From Anaerolineae bacterium (GTDB lineage: Bacteria; Chloroflexota; Anaerolineae; JAFGEY01), in the NCBI GenBank assembly GCA_016929205.1, contig JAFGJF010000111.1, forward strand, positions 1-6,354: 6,354 nucleotides of DNA, written 5' to 3'. Position numbers and translations under genes: made by a program. The notes beneath the pieces were generated by a model. It was not told the DNA's origin. It ran no database searches and worked only from the letters and a program-made list of their open reading frames with translations. This document shows positions 5,587 to 6,354 of this stretch, piece by piece (position 1 is the first letter of the stretch; every line of letters starts with the position of its first letter).

Positions 5587-6354
5587 ATGATGACACATAA
5601 AACGATTTGGATATCCCGAATGGTTTTGTTATTGGTGCTGGTCTTGTTTTTGGTTGTGACCGGCAGTTTTTCATTCCGACCATCTTTGGTGTACGCCGCT
5701 CCGATCAAGGTGGTGCTAAGTGGGGAGTCGGGCGAGGTACTCGAGCGCTCCAGTCCGGCGGTAGCGGATTTTAACGGCGATGGATACAAAGAGATCGTCG
5801 TCGGCGGGAGCCTAGGCACGTTGAGTGTTATCTCTTATAATGGTGCGAGCTGGAGCGAGGTTTGGCACCGGCAGACGGCGGATGATCTGGTGGGAGCGCC
5901 AGCCGGGTGTGGTAATGGCAAAAGCAATGTGCAATCGGCGCCGGTGATCGCGGACCTGGACAACGATGGGGATCTGGAAATCGTCGTCTCTGTTGGCGGG
6001 ATGCCCAGCGACAAGCGCAACGGTGGCGTCCTGGTCTATCAATACACTGGCGGCCCGCCGTCGTGGTCCTTTTCGCGCGCCTCGGGATGGCCTCAACCCA
6101 AGACCGATGGCGGCAATGTGGATGGCAGCGATGCAGATGGCTGCTGGGATGGGTTCTGGGCGTCACCAGCCGTGGGTGACCTGGATGGTGATGGCGATCT
6201 CGAGATTACCGTCGGCAGTTTTGACCGGCGCATCCATGCCTGGCATCACGATGGCACCGAGATGGATGGCTGGCCGGTTTACAGGCAAACTGAGGAAGGG
6301 GTCGATTGCCTCGTCAGGGGTGGAAACTGGTCTTCTCCGGCAATGGGCGATATC
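5587..6354 (+). CDS. Exported FG-GAP/VCBS beta-propeller protein, 3' partial
   Basis: The frame is open from ATG 5587 to the window's last base (256 residues seen); an adjacent ATG at 5590 is an equal candidate. AGCGAG at 5575-5580 is a modest ribosome site. A signal peptide is clear: basic N-terminus, hydrophobic core at about 13-25, and likely cleavage after VYA near residue 37. Three calcium-type loops follow: DFNGDG (D61), DLDNDG (D123) and DLDGDG (D198). Each sits in a repeat of the form [SA]PA-x2-D-x-[DN]-x-DG-x2-EI-x-VG. A fourth begins at the edge (SSPAMGD, D255). These are blades of an FG-GAP/VCBS beta-propeller as in integrin-alpha-like proteins, which bind calcium and usually mediate adhesion or ligand binding. 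Blade ends such as AWHHDGTEMDGWPVY fit this. Each repeat after the first has one Cys 12-15 residues before its Asp loop (C108, C186, C241). It sits 12 bases after the preceding gene. Ligand and total length are unknown. Confidence 0.9.
   Translation, partial: MMTHKTIWISRMVLLLVLVLFLVVTGSFSFRPSLVYAAPIKVVLSGESGEVLERSSPAVADFNGDGYKEIVVGGSLGTLSVISYNGASWSEVWHRQTADDLVGAPAGCGNGKSNVQSAPVIADLDNDGDLEIVVSVGGMPSDKRNGGVLVYQYTGGPPSWSFSRASGWPQPKTDGGNVDGSDADGCWDGFWASPAVGDLDGDGDLEITVGSFDRRIHAWHHDGTEMDGWPVYRQTEEGVDCLVRGGNWSSPAMGDI

Noticed and set aside
5812..6166. Reverse-strand open frames opposite the propeller gene
   Set aside because: They are shadows of the repetitive Asp/Gly codons on the + strand, with Arg/His/Pro-rich translations.

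Overview
The window reads entirely from the + strand and looks like part of a cell-surface or exopolysaccharide locus followed by genes for exported surface proteins. Base composition is moderately GC-rich. Three things point to the phylum Chloroflexota (Anaerolineae/Caldilineae-like): a 'YLPLVLN' motif in an exported protein, a small protein carrying a 'DVEQIMRQIRERIAAR' motif beside glycosyltransferases, and an intergenic palindromic repeat of the 'GTAGGGGCGGGTCTTGTACC...GGTTGCCCCTAC' type. I recall all three from that phylum. The assignment is inference from memory, not a database result.

Layout. At 1-868 lie two small overlapping genes for non-enzymatic, partly coiled-coil proteins; the first runs off the left edge. 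At 871-4382 lie three GT-B fold, GT4-like glycosyltransferases. The first follows the small genes by 2 bases, and the second and third overlap by 4 bases. A 99-bp structured inverted-repeat element (1952-2050) separates the first glycosyltransferase from the second. At 4383-4491 a short intergenic region holds a perfect extended -10 promoter, preceded by two exact 8-bp direct repeats one helical turn apart. It appears to start a new transcription unit. At 4492-6354 that unit encodes an exported beta-rich protein and, 12 bases later, an exported FG-GAP/VCBS-type beta-propeller protein that runs off the right edge.

How the parts may work together. The glycosyltransferases probably add successive sugars to a lipid-linked or surface glycan in the cytoplasm. 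The two small proteins may be accessory or scaffold components of that machinery; this is inferred from position and from a shared [KR]Q-x2-[FL]N-x8-LA motif. The two exported proteins have signal peptides and are probably outside the cell; whether they bind the glycan made upstream cannot be told from the sequence.

No RNA genes, CRISPR array, transposase, integrase or defence gene was recognised. Nothing here amounts to a clearly new system. The items most worth a second look are the phased operator-like repeats, the intergenic repeat element, the paired small proteins, and the degenerate catalytic motif in the second glycosyltransferase.
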